Shown here: positions 16,422-25,264 of the stretch, one piece after another
Position numbering within the stretch: position 1 is the first letter of the stretch
How the letters are laid out: each line of letters begins with the position of its first letter
Assembly: GCA_963708715.1 (NCBI GenBank)
Contig: CAVPSU010000002.1
Span: forward strand, 62,001 to 126,000
Reading direction: 5' to 3'
From: DAIOEK01 sp963708715
GTDB lineage: Bacteria; Chloroflexota; Anaerolineae; Anaerolineales; Anaerolineaceae
DNA length: 64,000 nt
Program-made: the position numbers and the translations under genes
The notes under the pieces: generated by a model
What the model was told of the DNA's origin: nothing
Seen by the model: the letters and a program-made list of their open reading frames with translations, nothing else
Database searches by the model: none

Positions 16422-17240
16422 ATGGCAGGTATTCTGGACGAATTTGAACATCTATTAGAGATCACATTAGAGAGCCAGATATTTAATTGGTTACCGGCTC
16501 AATCTTCCACCAGTGATATCGTCAAAGAAATTCTTGTCGCAATCCAGTCTGTATATGGAAAAAATCAAGAGCAGGTAATCAGCTCAGATTTTATGATCCA
16601 TGTATCCCCTGAAGAATATGCAGCCTGGTTCAGCAATCAAGTTGACCTGACTCAATTCAGCCGATTATTGACCAAGGCCATGACTTCGACCGGGATGCAT
16701 TCTCCCAAGCCCCCTGCATTCCACATCATCGCTGATGCGACGCTAACTCCGGGGAAAGTATCCATTCTGCCGGTAAAATCTTCCGTAGAGAGCGGGGAAA
16801 CGCAACACCTTGGCTTTGAAGATAAAAAGCCAGTCCCAAAATTGGAATCTCACCCAGATGATGAAATGCGGGCATTCTTCACCTGTTCAAATGGAGATGT
16901 ATTTCACCTTGATAAACCAGTAATCAATATTGGTCGCAGGGAAGAAAATGATATCGTACTTGCTGATCCACGGGTTTCCCGCCAACATGCTCAGATTCGT
17001 CGGGTTAGAAACCAGCACATTCTATTCGATTTGAGCTCGACTGGTGGGACGCTTGTAAATGACCGTCCGATCATCCAAACCACTTTATATACCGGTGATG
17101 TCGTGTCCTTTGGGGGAATAATTATGATCTATGCAGAAGAAACTTTTACCATTTCAGAAGAAGACACAAGCGACTTGAATGGTACTACGAGAACGCCAAC
17201 AGATCCTTCAGATGATGGACAAGGTTTGGAGATCCTGTGA
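16422..17240 (+). CDS. fhaA: FhaA-type protein: DUF3662-like N-terminus plus FHA domain
   Basis: A 272-residue protein. Residues 1-115 resemble the N-terminal domain of actinobacterial FhaA (I-L-D-E-F-E-H-L-L-E start). A flexible middle leads to a C-terminal FHA domain (about 165-255). Its phosphothreonine-binding residues are visible: I-G-R-R, V-S-R-Q-H-A-Q-I, and S-T-G-G-T-L-V-N. In actinobacteria FhaA couples Ser/Thr kinase signalling to cell-wall synthesis. Here the next genes are FhaB-like, mtnP and a SEDS-PBP fusion, but no kinase or PP2C phosphatase is in the window. The stop overlaps the next start. Confidence 0.85.
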   Translation: MAGILDEFEHLLEITLESQIFNWLPAQSSTSDIVKEILVAIQSVYGKNQEQVISSDFMIHVSPEEYAAWFSNQVDLTQFSRLLTKAMTSTGMHSPKPPAFHIIADATLTPGKVSILPVKSSVESGETQHLGFEDKKPVPKLESHPDDEMRAFFTCSNGDVFHLDKPVINIGRREENDIVLADPRVSRQHAQIRRVRNQHILFDLSSTGGTLVNDRPIIQTTLYTGDVVSFGGIIMIYAEETFTISEEDTSDLNGTTRTPTDPSDDGQGLEIL

Positions 17241-17668
17241 GCGAAGTACTCTTACTAATCATCCGGTTATTGATCGCAGGGATTTTATATGTATTTATTG
17301 GTTGGATCGTCTTCACGATTTGGTTGGATTTTAACAGAAAAGATATCGAGATCGATCGGACGAATGTACCACCGATCACACTTCGTTTTACTGATCAACA
17401 GAGCGAAAGGGTCGAATTCTTTACCCGACCTATCATAACGATAGGTAGAGACCCAACCTGCGATTGTATTCTCTACGATAAAGCTGTTTCAGGACGTCAA
17501 GCCAGGCTCTCATTTCACCATAATCAATGGTGGATCGAAGATTTGAACTCCACCAATGGTACACTTTTAAATAAAGACAAGATTATTCAACCAACTGTCA
17601 TCATTCCTGAGGACCAGATCATCTGTGGTTCTACCCATCTGGTCGTGCAAATAGGTAATCCACTTTAG
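17237..17668 (+). CDS. fhaB: FhaB-like membrane-anchored FHA protein
   Basis: A 143-residue protein with one N-terminal membrane helix (about 3-25) and a cytoplasmic FHA domain (about 55-143). GTG start 17237 overlaps the fhaA stop (GTGA). In the FHA core, I-G-R-D-P and N-S-T-N-G-T are intact, but the usual S-x-x-H is S-G-R-Q, so the structural His is replaced by Gln. FhaB (FipA in mycobacteria) is a divisome-linked partner of FtsZ/FtsQ and PBPs. The arrangement fhaA-fhaB before a SEDS gene supports a role in wall synthesis. Confidence 0.8.
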   Translation: MSEVLLLIIRLLIAGILYVFIGWIVFTIWLDFNRKDIEIDRTNVPPITLRFTDQQSERVEFFTRPIITIGRDPTCDCILYDKAVSGRQARLSFHHNQWWIEDLNSTNGTLLNKDKIIQPTVIIPEDQIICGSTHLVVQIGNPL

Positions 17669-17684
17669 AATCTGGGAGGTTTTT

Positions 17685-18548
17685 ATGAAGCACGCTCCGA
17701 TCCTGGCTATCATTGGAGGTTCTGGGTTGTATGAGATAAATGACCTCCATGTGCTGGAGACCCTTACCCCAGACACACCATTCGGTGAGCCTAGTTCACC
17801 AATAGTTATTGGAGAAATTGAGGGAAAGTTTATTGCTTTTTTGGCAAGACACGGTATCGGGCATACACTCTCCCCCACAGAAGTTAATTATCGCGCCAAT
17901 ATCTATGCTTTGAAAACATTGGGTGTAAAAAGAATCATTTCCATTAGCGCATGTGGATCGCTTCGAGAAGACTATCAACCAGGTGATATCGTTATCCCAG
18001 ACAATCTGGTAGATTTCACCCGTGATCGAAAACGGACCTTCTTTGAGGGAGGGATCGTTGCACATGTAGGAACTGCCAATCCTTTCTGCAATGATCTCTC
18101 AGCCTGGGTAGGTGAAGCAGTGGTAGATGCTGGTGGTCAGGTTCACCAGGGTGGGACTTTGATCACGATTGAAGGTCCACGTTTTTCCACCAGAGCGGAA
18201 TCAAACCTGTTCCGGCAATGGGGCATGTCCATCATCGGTATGACTGCTTCACCAGAAGCATTTCTGGCGAGAGAAGCTGAAATGTGTTATACGACCATGG
18301 CTCATATAACTGACTATGATGTCTGGCATGTCAACGAAGAGGCAGTCAGCGTTGACATGGTCATTAAAACATTAATGAAGAATACAACGCTTGCCCAAAA
18401 GGCTATCGTTTCCCTGGCTGCTCATGCTGATTTGGATGGCGACTGCGAGTGCCATCACGCATTGAAAGATGCCCTTATAACCAACCCTACCATGATCTCT
18501 AGCGAAGCTCGACAGCGTCTGAAACTGCTTATTTCGAAATACCTCTGA
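17685..18548 (+). CDS. mtnP: S-methyl-5'-thioadenosine phosphorylase
   Basis: Cleaves methylthioadenosine (by-product of polyamine synthesis) with phosphate to adenine and methylthioribose-1-phosphate. The length of 287 residues is normal. Motifs: I-I-G-G-S-G-L-Y-E (phosphate loop), R-H-G-I-G-H-T-L-S-P-T-E-V-N-Y-R-A-N, then E-G-P-R-F-S-T-R-A-E-S and the purine-site region I-G-M-T-A-S-P-E-A. Strand order and class-II PNP/MTAP features are complete. It has its own GGGAGG site and lies between fhaB and the SEDS gene, an unusual intruder in a cell-wall cluster. Confidence 0.92.
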   Translation: MKHAPILAIIGGSGLYEINDLHVLETLTPDTPFGEPSSPIVIGEIEGKFIAFLARHGIGHTLSPTEVNYRANIYALKTLGVKRIISISACGSLREDYQPGDIVIPDNLVDFTRDRKRTFFEGGIVAHVGTANPFCNDLSAWVGEAVVDAGGQVHQGGTLITIEGPRFSTRAESNLFRQWGMSIIGMTASPEAFLAREAEMCYTTMAHITDYDVWHVNEEAVSVDMVIKTLMKNTTLAQKAIVSLAAHADLDGDCECHHALKDALITNPTMISSEARQRLKLLISKYL

Positions 18549-18558
18549 GGGTTGCGTG

Positions 18559-21198
18559 ATGGCTTTCAAATTACAGGTTCCAATCCGTCCAATCAAGCGA
18601 AGTGAGCTGCAGATCCGTCTCACGGCTCTGGCGGTTGGTTTCCTCTTTTTATATACTCTTGCCATCACACTCGCGCCATTTATTCGTAACCATTCCTGGG
18701 TTGGAGTCTATAATCTGCGGATCTGGCTTGGATTTGTTCTATGGACCTTTGCCGTTGTAATCGCCCAATGGGGAATTGCCAGATTATTGCCTAACCATGA
18801 TCCAATCATTGCCCCAATTATTTACCTGCTGGCTGGTTGGGGATTAATGACAATCTGGAGATTATCTCCAGGTCTTGGACTACGCCAAAATATTTGGCTT
18901 TTGGCAGGAACCTTAGGCATGTTATTCGTATGCTGGTTTCCCCGCTTCTTTGAATTATTGAGGAGATACCGGGCTATCTGGATGGTGATTGCCCTCCTGT
19001 TGGTTTTTTTAACCATTTTGCCAGGAATACTCGATAAGAGTACTCAACCAAATTTGTGGTTAGCCTTCTGGGGTTTGACATTTCAACCATCAGAACCGTT
19101 GAAAATTCTTTTGATCGCTTACCTGGCTGCCTATTTTTCAGATCGAATGGCACTTCAACCTAAATCATGGGCAACCATATTGCCGACCATCCTGATATTG
19201 GGAATCACTGTATTGTTGCTGGTCCTCCAGCGGGATCTTGGAACTGCCTCACTGGTCATCGTACTCTATACATTTATGGTTTATCTGCTAATTAGAAAAA
19301 GGAGGGTGTTAGTTTTCGGAGCTATCATTCTAGTAGCGAGCATGGTTATTGGGTACCTTTATATTGATGTCATTCGTCTCAGGATCGATGCCTGGCTTAA
19401 TCCATGGGCAGACCCGACTGCGCGGTCATATCAAATCATCCAGTCGCTAATTAGCATTGCCACGGGAGGTGTGCCAGGCACTGGTCCAGGTTTGGGCAGT
19501 CCCGGTCTGGTTCCAGTCGCTGTATCTGATTTTATTTTCACAGCGATCGCCGAAGAAACCGGTCTGCTCGGTGCTGCTGGTCTCCTGGTATTAATATTGA
19601 TCTTGTTCAGCCGTTTTATCAGATCCATACAATTCGCGGAAAACGATTTCAACCAACTACTAGTAGGTGGATTAAGCATCCTGGTCGCTATCCAGAGCCT
19701 GCTCATCATCGGAGGAAACATTCGGCTATTTCCACTTACCGGTGTGACATTGCCCTATGTATCTTATGGTGGTTCCTCCTTATTCATCAATATGCTTATC
19801 GCAGGAATTGTATTACGAACCACAAACCAACCGAGACAGATTCTCTCAGATAATTCAATCGATGAAACACTGAAAAAGCGTGTATTCATCATTGTTGCTG
19901 CCGGTTTTGTTGCTGCATTGCTCCTTTTACCGGTCTGGTCGATCATTAGGAAACCGGAATTGGTTTCGCGCGGCGATAATTTGAGACGTGCGCTAAACGA
20001 TGCCTATGTCCGGCGGGGTGCCATTGTGGACCGGAATAATCAAGTTATTAATCAATCCAACGGATCTCCGGGTACCTACCAGCGATCATACCAATATACT
20101 GAGTTATCCAACACAGTAGGCTATGCAGATGCCAAATATGGTCTATCCGGTCTTGAAAGCGAAATGGATGCCTATTTGAGGGGTTCTACAGCTTACCCTG
20201 ACATCCAAATCTGGTGGAATAATCTGCTCACCAGTCAAAATCCCCCGGGCTTAGATGTCCGCCTCGGCATTGATCTGAGTATCCAGTCCATTCTGGATCA
20301 ATCCCTCACAGACAAGAAAGGCGCTGGGATCATCCTGAATGCCAATACCGGTGAGATATTAGCTATCTCCTCCCAACCCAATTTTGACCCATCCCTGCTT
20401 GAGACAGAGTGGGGTACGCTAATATCGAATAAAGATACCCCCCTATTGAATCGAGCCATCAACGGAAAATACCCTGCCGGAACGACAACAGGGGTATTTC
20501 TCTATGCGCAAGCTCAAGAAAACTTGATCAACCTGGTAAATTTATCCCCTGAATCAATTAGTTATAAGGCACACCAGATCTTTTGTTCTATCCCGACTGA
20601 GAATGAGGTTCTCACGACTTCCTCTTTGATTCAGTTTTCCTGTCCAAGTGTAAATCTGACAATTGCCCGTCTTCTCGGCGGTGAGGGGATCATTTCACTA
20701 TACCGAAGATTGGGATGGTTCCAAATAGAACCCTTCGAGAATCTCCAACAAAACATCTCCGAGCCAGCCAGTATCGAGAATCTAAAAGCTGCCTCGATAG
20801 GGCAGGAAGCTGCAACGGTATCCCCTCTCCAAATGGCTATATCAGCAGCAAGTATCAGTCAGAACGGTATCCGACCAACGCCAATACTGGCTCTGGCTTA
20901 TCAATCTCCACAAAAAGAATGGATCTTGCTTCCGACTACCGGTAATAGTAGCACTGTGTTTTCGTCGAAAACAGTTGATACCGTTCAACGATTAACTGCG
21001 TTGGGAGACCTACCCGCCTGGGGAGTAGTCGGAAAAGGATTGAGCGGAGCAGATAATTCAGTTACCTGGTTCATTGGCGGAACATCCAGCGAATGGAAAG
21101 GACCACCTCTCGCAATCGCATACGTGCTCGAAGAGGATAATGCAACATTCGCATTTACCCAGGGAAAAGCCTTGCTGCAATCCATATTGATGGAATAA
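18559..21198 (+). CDS. SEDS (RodA/FtsW) glycosyltransferase fused to a degenerate PBP transpeptidase domain
   Basis: About 879 residues. Residues 15-435 form a SEDS polymerase with ten or so helices. The essential loop Asp is present in V-S-D-F-I-F-T-A-I-A-E-E-T-G (about D324). After a last helix (about 443-461), residues 465-879 resemble PbpA-type class B PBPs, including R-R-G-A-I-V-D-R-N and L-L-N-R-A-I-N-G-K-Y-P-A-G. The catalytic S-x-x-K is T-T-T-G (about 642-645), so both Ser and Lys are gone. S-x-N survives as S-V-N (about 697-699), and K-T-G has become K-G-L (about 826). The glycan polymerase half looks active and the transpeptidase half dead. ATG 18559 follows GAGGG; GTG 18556 is an alternative. 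Confidence 0.85.
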   Translation: MAFKLQVPIRPIKRSELQIRLTALAVGFLFLYTLAITLAPFIRNHSWVGVYNLRIWLGFVLWTFAVVIAQWGIARLLPNHDPIIAPIIYLLAGWGLMTIWRLSPGLGLRQNIWLLAGTLGMLFVCWFPRFFELLRRYRAIWMVIALLLVFLTILPGILDKSTQPNLWLAFWGLTFQPSEPLKILLIAYLAAYFSDRMALQPKSWATILPTILILGITVLLLVLQRDLGTASLVIVLYTFMVYLLIRKRRVLVFGAIILVASMVIGYLYIDVIRLRIDAWLNPWADPTARSYQIIQSLISIATGGVPGTGPGLGSPGLVPVAVSDFIFTAIAEETGLLGAAGLLVLILILFSRFIRSIQFAENDFNQLLVGGLSILVAIQSLLIIGGNIRLFPLTGVTLPYVSYGGSSLFINMLIAGIVLRTTNQPRQILSDNSIDETLKKRVFIIVAAGFVAALLLLPVWSIIRKPELVSRGDNLRRALNDAYVRRGAIVDRNNQVINQSNGSPGTYQRSYQYTELSNTVGYADAKYGLSGLESEMDAYLRGSTAYPDIQIWWNNLLTSQNPPGLDVRLGIDLSIQSILDQSLTDKKGAGIILNANTGEILAISSQPNFDPSLLETEWGTLISNKDTPLLNRAINGKYPAGTTTGVFLYAQAQENLINLVNLSPESISYKAHQIFCSIPTENEVLTTSSLIQFSCPSVNLTIARLLGGEGIISLYRRLGWFQIEPFENLQQNISEPASIENLKAASIGQEAATVSPLQMAISAASISQNGIRPTPILALAYQSPQKEWILLPTTGNSSTVFSSKTVDTVQRLTALGDLPAWGVVGKGLSGADNSVTWFIGGTSSEWKGPPLAIAYVLEEDNATFAFTQGKALLQSILME

Positions 21199-21242
21199 CT
21201 ATAAGTCTGTTAAAACTAAATAATTCCGCTTGTTTAAGTGAA

Positions 21243-21273
21243 AAACAATAGCCCAATATGCAGGCTATTGTTT
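21243..21273. terminator. Bidirectional terminator between SEDS-PBP and tyrS
   Basis: AAACAATAGCC (21243-21253) pairs with GGCTATTGTTT (21263-21273), an 11-bp stem with a 9-base loop and T-rich tails in both directions. Confidence 0.8.
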
Positions 21274-21298
21274 ATATATTAAGAGTTCAAAGTTAAGA

Positions 21299-22513
21299 TC
21301 AGTTCTTAATCCGTAGAAAATGCCTCTTACCTACTTGTAATACTCCGGCTTTTGGAAATGGAATACCGGCGGAAAGAATGGTCTCACCATCCAGTTTTAC
21401 CCCATGCTGATCAACAAGGCGGCGTGCATCGCTTCGGGAACCAACAAGGCCAGAATCCAAGAGGACATCCAAAACTGTTTGATCCGGTTTCATGACATAT
21501 TCCGGCATGTCGACAGGTACATCTTTCTTCTGAAACATTCGTATGAATGCTTCCTGTCCCAGATTTGCTGGCTCGTCCCCATAAAACGAACTGGTGATCT
21601 CCCAGGCAAGCTTCATCTTCGCGTCACGAGGATGCAGAGTACCCGATTTTATCTGTGATTCAAGGTCAGCTATCTGAGTAGGCTGCCAGCGCGTTACCAG
21701 GCGTGAATAGGATGGCATGGCGATATCCGGGATGCTCATCACTTTGCCATACATATCTTCGGCATTCGTGTTGATCGGGATGTGGTTTCCAAGGCTTTTA
21801 CTCATCTTGATTACCCCATCCGTTCCGGGAAGCAGACCGAGGATGATAGCGATATTAGGCTTCTCGCCAAAATAGGTCATGACCTTTCGGGCAGCAGTCA
21901 CAATATTGAAAAGTTGATCGGTGCCTCCAATCTGGACATCGGCACGCAGGGAATACGCATCATATCCCTGCATCACAGCGTAAAAAGTCTCATGCAAGTA
22001 GACCGCTTCCCCTTTTTCCCAGCGTACTTTGAAATTTTCTCTGGTCAGAAATTGTTGGATCGTGAAATTGCTCCCGATCTTGATCAGATCCGCAAAAGTC
22101 AGTTTGGAGAGCCATTCTGCATTATAACGAATGTGAGTTTTCTCACGGTCCAGGATCTTGAATGCCTGATCTGCATAGGTTTGGGCGTTTTCTTCCACTT
22201 CCTCAGGAGTGAGCTGAGGACGCAGGATGTCTTTATCTGAGGGATCACCGATGAGGGAGGTGAAATTGCCGATCAAGAATGTAATTTCATGACCGAGTTC
22301 CTGGAATTGGCGCATTTTACGCATGGTGACTGTATGCCCCAAATGTAAATCTGCTTTTCGGGGGTCGTATCCGGTGTATACACGTAAAGGTCGTCCGAGT
22401 TTGTCCGCTTCGATCAAGCGGTCTTTCAATTCCTTCGCCATAGCCTGCTTGAGGGCATCATCCCCGTACTCAGTTCCCTGCATCAAGTATTGGACCTGTT
22501 CATCAATGTTCAT
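21299..22513 (-). CDS. tyrS: Tyrosyl-tRNA synthetase
   Basis: Class Ic synthetase of about 404 residues that charges tRNA(Tyr). The HIGH signature reads H-L-G-H-T, followed by the conserved L-I-G-N-F-T-S-L-I-G-D-P-S. The KMSKS loop is intact as K-M-S-K-S-L-G-N. A C-terminal S4-like RNA-binding domain ends the protein (S-D-A-R-R-L-V-D-Q-H-G-V-K-L-D-G). ATG 22513 is chosen because GGAGGGA lies just before it; the ATG at 22528 would place this site inside the coding region. A hairpin and alternative pairing precede it (see 22546-22582). Confidence 0.95.
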   Translation of the reverse strand: MNIDEQVQYLMQGTEYGDDALKQAMAKELKDRLIEADKLGRPLRVYTGYDPRKADLHLGHTVTMRKMRQFQELGHEITFLIGNFTSLIGDPSDKDILRPQLTPEEVEENAQTYADQAFKILDREKTHIRYNAEWLSKLTFADLIKIGSNFTIQQFLTRENFKVRWEKGEAVYLHETFYAVMQGYDAYSLRADVQIGGTDQLFNIVTAARKVMTYFGEKPNIAIILGLLPGTDGVIKMSKSLGNHIPINTNAEDMYGKVMSIPDIAMPSYSRLVTRWQPTQIADLESQIKSGTLHPRDAKMKLAWEITSSFYGDEPANLGQEAFIRMFQKKDVPVDMPEYVMKPDQTVLDVLLDSGLVGSRSDARRLVDQHGVKLDGETILSAGIPFPKAGVLQVGKRHFLRIKN

Positions 22514-22545
22514 GCAAAATCCCTCCAACTGTATTTTAACAAAAA

Positions 22546-22567
22546 GCGCCCTCTGCGGTGAGGGCGC
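22546..22567 (-). terminator. Rho-independent terminator 33 nt before tyrS, possible attenuator
   Basis: On the minus strand GCGCCCTC and GAGGGCGC form an 8-bp stem around ACCGCA, followed by TTTTTGTT. It lies 82 nt after the SDR gene stop and ends 33 nt before the tyrS ATG. A second pairing, TCTGCGG (22582-22576) with CCGCAGA (22558-22552), uses the loop and part of the stem and would compete with it. Confidence 0.7.
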
Positions 22568-22649
22568 GCCTGTATCCGCAGAAATTCGAGCTTACTAAAA
22601 ATAATATCCGTACCTTTTTTGGCGCTGCATTACGCAATTATACATGATA

Positions 22650-23570
22650 TTACCCTTTCTTTGGTTTCACTTCAGAGAGAATATCTTTCAATGCCACCGA
22701 TAAGTGGGGGTATTGGAAATCAAATCCGGATTCGAGAAGTCGCGCTGGCAGTACTTTTTGTCCATCTAAAACGAGTGTGCTCATTTCACCCAGAAGAGCT
22801 TTCAACGCAAAATCAGGCACAGGCATCCAATAAGGACGTGAAAGGGTTTCAGCGATGGTTATTCCCATTTCACGATTTCGAACAGGATTTGGTGAAGTCA
22901 AGTTAAATACTCCCCCCAAATGATGTGAGATGATGTAATCGATCGCTCTGACCTCATCCAACCGATGGATCCACGACATCCACTGACGACCAGATCCAAG
23001 CGGTCCGCCCACGAAGAGCCTGTAAGGAAGAAGCATCTGTGCTAAGGCTCCCTGGCGGCTGTCGAGAACAATCCCCGTACGGATGATCGACCGGATCACG
23101 CCTACACTTTCGACCGCCTTTGTAGTATCTTCCCAAATTTGAGCCAGCCTTGAGAGATAGTCCTTTCCATTTGGGGAATCTTCAGTAAACGATTCCACAA
23201 GATTGACACCGTAATAACCTATCCCGGAGCTTTGCACAAAATGAATAGGTTTATGAACTGCCCTGGTGATCGCTTCAACCAACTTTGCGCCAGCATTAAC
23301 CCGGCTTTGCAAGATCTGATGTTTTTTAGACCTTGTCCATCTTCCCGATCCGAGACTCTCTCCCGCCAAGTTAATAATGACATCAGCGCCATCCAATTCT
23401 TTCATCCAGTCAGGAGATCCATTCATCCATGTGACGTATTTAACCCCGGGAATCGAATCAGAAGGACTCGAGGAGCGAGTTAGAACAACCATGGCAGCAC
23501 CTTTTTCAACCATCAAGTGACAAAGCGCTGTTCCAATTAATCCTGTCCCGCCAGCAATCAATACTTTCAT
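22650..23570 (-). CDS. TIGR01777-type NAD(P)-dependent epimerase (YfcH-like SDR)
   Basis: Atypical short-chain dehydrogenase of 306 residues. The Rossmann nucleotide motif is M-K-V-L-I-A-G-G-T-G-L-I-G. Further family features are I-N-L-A-G-E-S-L-G (about 70), S-S-G-I-G-Y-Y-G (the Y-x-x-x region) and R-T-G-I-V-L. The C-terminal DUF1731-like segment holds F-A-L-K-A-L-L-G-E-M. Substrate unknown. ATG 23570 is the natural start. It is the downstream partner of the acyl-CoA ligase gene, 58 nt away. Confidence 0.85.
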   Translation of the reverse strand: MKVLIAGGTGLIGTALCHLMVEKGAAMVVLTRSSSPSDSIPGVKYVTWMNGSPDWMKELDGADVIINLAGESLGSGRWTRSKKHQILQSRVNAGAKLVEAITRAVHKPIHFVQSSGIGYYGVNLVESFTEDSPNGKDYLSRLAQIWEDTTKAVESVGVIRSIIRTGIVLDSRQGALAQMLLPYRLFVGGPLGSGRQWMSWIHRLDEVRAIDYIISHHLGGVFNLTSPNPVRNREMGITIAETLSRPYWMPVPDFALKALLGEMSTLVLDGQKVLPARLLESGFDFQYPHLSVALKDILSEVKPKKG

Positions 23571-23628
23571 ATCATCCTGCCTTTCCCCGAGTCAAACAAT
23601 CCAAAATTCAATTGAAAGTAGAGGATCA

Positions 23629-25149
23629 CTAACCGAATAACTTGATGAGCTCTTGTTTACCGATCTTTCCAGTTGGCGTCATTGGCATCTGAGGGATGAT
23701 CACAATCTCCTTCGGGCTGTCGCTCATTCCGAGAATTCCGATACAGTGCGCAAGAAGCTCATCAGTGGTCACCGATCGGTCAGGATAGAGCTCAACTGCA
23801 GCCAGCGGGATCTGCCCATGTTGGGCATCATTCTTTCCTATTACCCCTGCGTAATGGACGGCAGGGTGTCGTAATAAGGCTTCTTCCATATAACGTGGGT
23901 AGATCACTTTACCAGACATCATGATCCGTTCAGACCAACGACCCAACAAGGTGAAATAACCATCTTTATCCATCACACCCATGTCGCCAGTATGAAGCCA
24001 TTCATCTCGGACTGCCAGGGCGGTTTTCTCTGGCATGTTCCAATATCCAATCATCACACCACCACGAATGACTAGCTCTCCGGGTTCGCCGATCGGTTGC
24101 TCCCGGGTTTGCTCATCTGCCACCATTGTCTCACGGTCCGGAAGACCAGGTCCAATGGCATAGAATCGATGCTCTGGTTCTCTGTGGGGATATCCAAGTG
24201 CGACGAAACCACCCAATTCCGATTGACCATATGATTCAACGATGAAGACTCCCATTTCATCCAGATACGCTTTCTTCAATGCAGGTGGAAGAGGTGCACC
24301 ACCAGAAATACAAGCTCGAAATGCCACAGGTTTCCTGCCCTGCTCACGTGATTCTCTCAATAGATCACCCAAAACCAATGGATTCCCTGCGAGGAATGTC
24401 ACCTTTCGTTCTTCCATCTCCTGCCAGACTTCCTTTGGATCCCACTGCTTCCGAACGCCGATATTCACACAACGATGCACACCCGGAAGTAAATTTGCCA
24501 CAAGATGATACGAACTCGCCAGAGAAGTGACCCCAAGGGACACATCATCTGCACTTAAGTTCAATCGTTCTGCTATCGCATGGCTAGCACGAGCTGTATA
24601 TCCATGTGCCAACAGTGCACCTTTAGGAGGTCCCGACGAACCGGAGGTATATGACAGATGAGCGCCATCCATTGCATCGAGAGAGATACCAGCGTTGGGT
24701 TTCGCCGAACTGATCAAATCTGACCAGGAGTGGGCAAATTCTTTAGCTCCATCGAAGCAGACATATTCTTTCACTTCAGGTGCCTGCAAACGAAGACTCT
24801 TCATCGCAGGATGCATATCTCCAGTATAAATCAGCACTTTGGGGGTTGAATCATGAACAAAATATGCCAGATTATCTTTTTGCAAGACACTGATATGGGT
24901 TGAAATTGCACCCAACTTCCATATCCCGAACATTGCCATCACGTAATCCAGGCCGTTGTGAGCGAAGATGCCGACCCGATCACCTTTGCTCACACCCAGG
25001 GAAGCTAAAGCTCCTGCCACCCTGGCGGAGATCTCTTCTCCTTCTCCATAGGTAACACTCCGATTCCGGTCTGACCAATAAATGAAAGTCCGATCTGGTT
25101 GTCGCCAGGCTGCATGATGCAGCATATCATTAAATGTCATGAAATCCAT
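23629..25149 (-). CDS. AMP-forming acyl-CoA synthetase/ligase
   Basis: ANL-superfamily enzyme of 506 residues that activates a carboxylic acid with ATP and CoA. Motifs in order: L-S-Y-T-S-G-S-S-G-P-P-K-G (P-loop, about 169-181), E-S-Y-G-Q-S-E (about 298), H-T-G-D-M-G (adenylate-binding Asp, about 391) and P-M-T-P-T-G-K-I-G-K with the catalytic Lys near the C-terminus. GTG-free start: ATG 25149 behind GAGGTGAT. The chain length of the substrate cannot be read. It may work with the SDR enzyme that follows. Confidence 0.88.
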   Translation of the reverse strand: MDFMTFNDMLHHAAWRQPDRTFIYWSDRNRSVTYGEGEEISARVAGALASLGVSKGDRVGIFAHNGLDYVMAMFGIWKLGAISTHISVLQKDNLAYFVHDSTPKVLIYTGDMHPAMKSLRLQAPEVKEYVCFDGAKEFAHSWSDLISSAKPNAGISLDAMDGAHLSYTSGSSGPPKGALLAHGYTARASHAIAERLNLSADDVSLGVTSLASSYHLVANLLPGVHRCVNIGVRKQWDPKEVWQEMEERKVTFLAGNPLVLGDLLRESREQGRKPVAFRACISGGAPLPPALKKAYLDEMGVFIVESYGQSELGGFVALGYPHREPEHRFYAIGPGLPDRETMVADEQTREQPIGEPGELVIRGGVMIGYWNMPEKTALAVRDEWLHTGDMGVMDKDGYFTLLGRWSERIMMSGKVIYPRYMEEALLRHPAVHYAGVIGKNDAQHGQIPLAAVELYPDRSVTTDELLAHCIGILGMSDSPKEIVIIPQMPMTPTGKIGKQELIKLFG

Positions 25150-25238
25150 TTATCACCTCTACAAATAATTATATGGCTGGTGGAGGCAGCGTAAAGCTAT
25201 ACGATCATCCAATTTTCCGTCTTAATCCAAAAAGGCTA

Positions 25239-25247
25239 TGCTATAAT
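25239..25247 (+). promoter_or_regulatory. Extended -10 promoter for the HNH gene
   Basis: TGCTATAAT, 17 nt before ATG 25265; AGGCAGG lies between. Confidence 0.5.
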
Positions 25248-25264
25248 TCCTTAGGCAGGTTCGT

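Noticed and set aside
20641..20655. Idea that S-x-N of the SEDS-PBP fusion is also lost (S-C-P)
   Set aside because: Alignment of the following A-R-L-L-G shows S-V-N two residues later fits the motif, so this one is kept.
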